Positions 63,572-64,000 of a stretch of 64,000 nucleotides of DNA are shown here, piece by piece. This DNA is from Amycolatopsis camponoti. Lineage in GTDB: Bacteria; Actinomycetota; Actinomycetes; Mycobacteriales; Pseudonocardiaceae. Within the stretch, counting starts at the first letter, position 1, and each line of letters starts with the position of its first letter. Both the position numbers and the translations under genes were made by a program. The notes under the pieces were generated by a model. The model saw nothing but the letters and a program-made list of their open reading frames with translations, made no database searches and was not told where the DNA came from. Where the stretch lies: positions 1,116,001-1,180,000 of the forward strand of contig NZ_CABVGP010000001.1 of the NCBI RefSeq assembly GCF_902497555.1, written 5' to 3'.

Positions 63572-63657
63572 CGACCGATCATCGCACGCCGTGAATCCGC
63601 ACCCGGCTCCGGGGGTACCGAGAAACCCTTTGGCCACAACGTTTCGCTCTGGTCCGC

Positions 63658-63673
63658 AGTGGTCTGGACCTGT
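63658..63673 (+). promoter_or_regulatory. DasR-like operator (dre) of the chitinase gene
   Basis: AGTGGTCTGGACCTGT matches 13 of 16 positions of the DasR consensus ACTGGTCTAGACCAGT. A second half-like TGGTCC lies just upstream (63650-63655). It is 45 bases before the chitinase start. DasR and similar direct repeats control chitinases in Streptomyces; binding here is inferred. Confidence 0.7.
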
Positions 63674-63718
63674 TAGTCTCGGCGCGTCCGACCGGCCGGC
63701 TCGCCGAAGGAGAATTTC

Positions 63719-64000
63719 GTGCTCCGCATGAGAAAACGCATCGCCAGCGCCTTCGCCACCGCAGCGCTGGCGCTCGCCGGTGCCGCCGTCGTCGCGCCGC
63801 CCGCCGCCGAAGCGGGGCCGTCCGGGGGCGGTCACTCCCAGGACAAGGTGATGGCCTACTTCGCCGACTGGGACGTCTACGCCCGCAACTACCACGTCAA
63901 GGACATCGAGACGTCCGGTTCGGCCGCGAAGCTGACCCACCTCAACTACGCGTTCGGCAACGTGACCGGCGGCGGTTGCGCCGTCGGCGACCCGTGGGCC
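63719..64000 (+). CDS. Secreted GH18 chitinase (5' part only)
   Basis: The 94 codons before the right edge give a signal peptide (RKRIASAFATAALALAGAAV, AEA-type end). The start of a GH18 barrel follows: KVMAYFADWDVYARNYHVKD, then KLTHLNYAFGNV, typical of Streptomyces-like chitinases. The catalytic DxxDxDxE motif lies outside the window. GTG 63719 follows GAAGGAG by six bases. A DasR-like site precedes it. Confidence 0.88.
   Translation, partial: MLRMRKRIASAFATAALALAGAAVVAPPAAEAGPSGGGHSQDKVMAYFADWDVYARNYHVKDIETSGSAAKLTHLNYAFGNVTGGGCAVGDPWA

Overview
The window is GC-rich actinobacterial chromosome. Third-codon positions are almost always G or C, GTG and TTG starts are common, and TGA or GTGA stop/start overlaps link many genes. 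An arabinan-type envelope locus (AftD, DUF3068, DUF2613 and a Rv0225-like GT4 glycosyltransferase) together with secreted polysaccharide hydrolases suggests a filamentous Pseudonocardiaceae bacterium such as Amycolatopsis. The genus is an inference. I see no rRNA, tRNA, CRISPR array, prophage or transposase, and no gap over 300 bases without a gene.

Layout. 1-2.6 kb: a secreted GH3 beta-glucosidase, cut by the left edge. 2.9-6.7 kb: an Lrp-type regulator divergent from a branched-chain 2-oxoacid dehydrogenase operon (E1 alpha, E1 beta, E2). 6.8-9.9 kb: a membrane/coiled-coil gene pair, a methyltransferase and an immunity-like protein. 9.9-28.7 kb: a large choline and glycine betaine catabolic island. 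It holds a Rieske ferredoxin and its reductase, betA, an APC permease, betB, betI, a Rieske betaine demethylase, a GntR regulator, glyA, heterotetrameric sarcosine oxidase (soxB-D-A-G), purU, a dimethylglycine oxidase-like gene and a cyclodeaminase-like gene. Together these would take choline through betaine aldehyde, glycine betaine, dimethylglycine, sarcosine and glycine to serine, and would dispose of the folate-bound one-carbon units.

28.8-36.4 kb: an HtrA-type protease, two DHA2 drug exporters with MarR and MocR regulators, an AhpD-like protein, a GNAT acetyltransferase and a VOC protein. 36.4-53.7 kb: an envelope and glycan region. It contains a lysin-like protein, a VWA protein, a GT-C-like membrane protein, a methyltransferase, AftD, a flippase, and homologues of the mycobacterial Rv0224c-Rv0227c/Rv0236A group, with an added HHxxxDG acyltransferase. 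Three copies of one palindromic element lie at gene 3' ends here, and a TTACC-N4-GGTAA-like motif recurs in its promoters.

53.8-64 kb: a MarR/FAD-monooxygenase pair, a DUF2975 plus HTH cassette, a PucR regulator, a second methyltransferase, a secreted beta-helix glycanase-like protein, a deazaflavin-type reductase, GNAT and YdeI proteins, a PLP decarboxylase, and the start of a GH18 chitinase behind a DasR-like operator. Regulation is mostly visible as dyads between divergent genes: BetI-type, GntR-type, two MarR-type and DasR-type.
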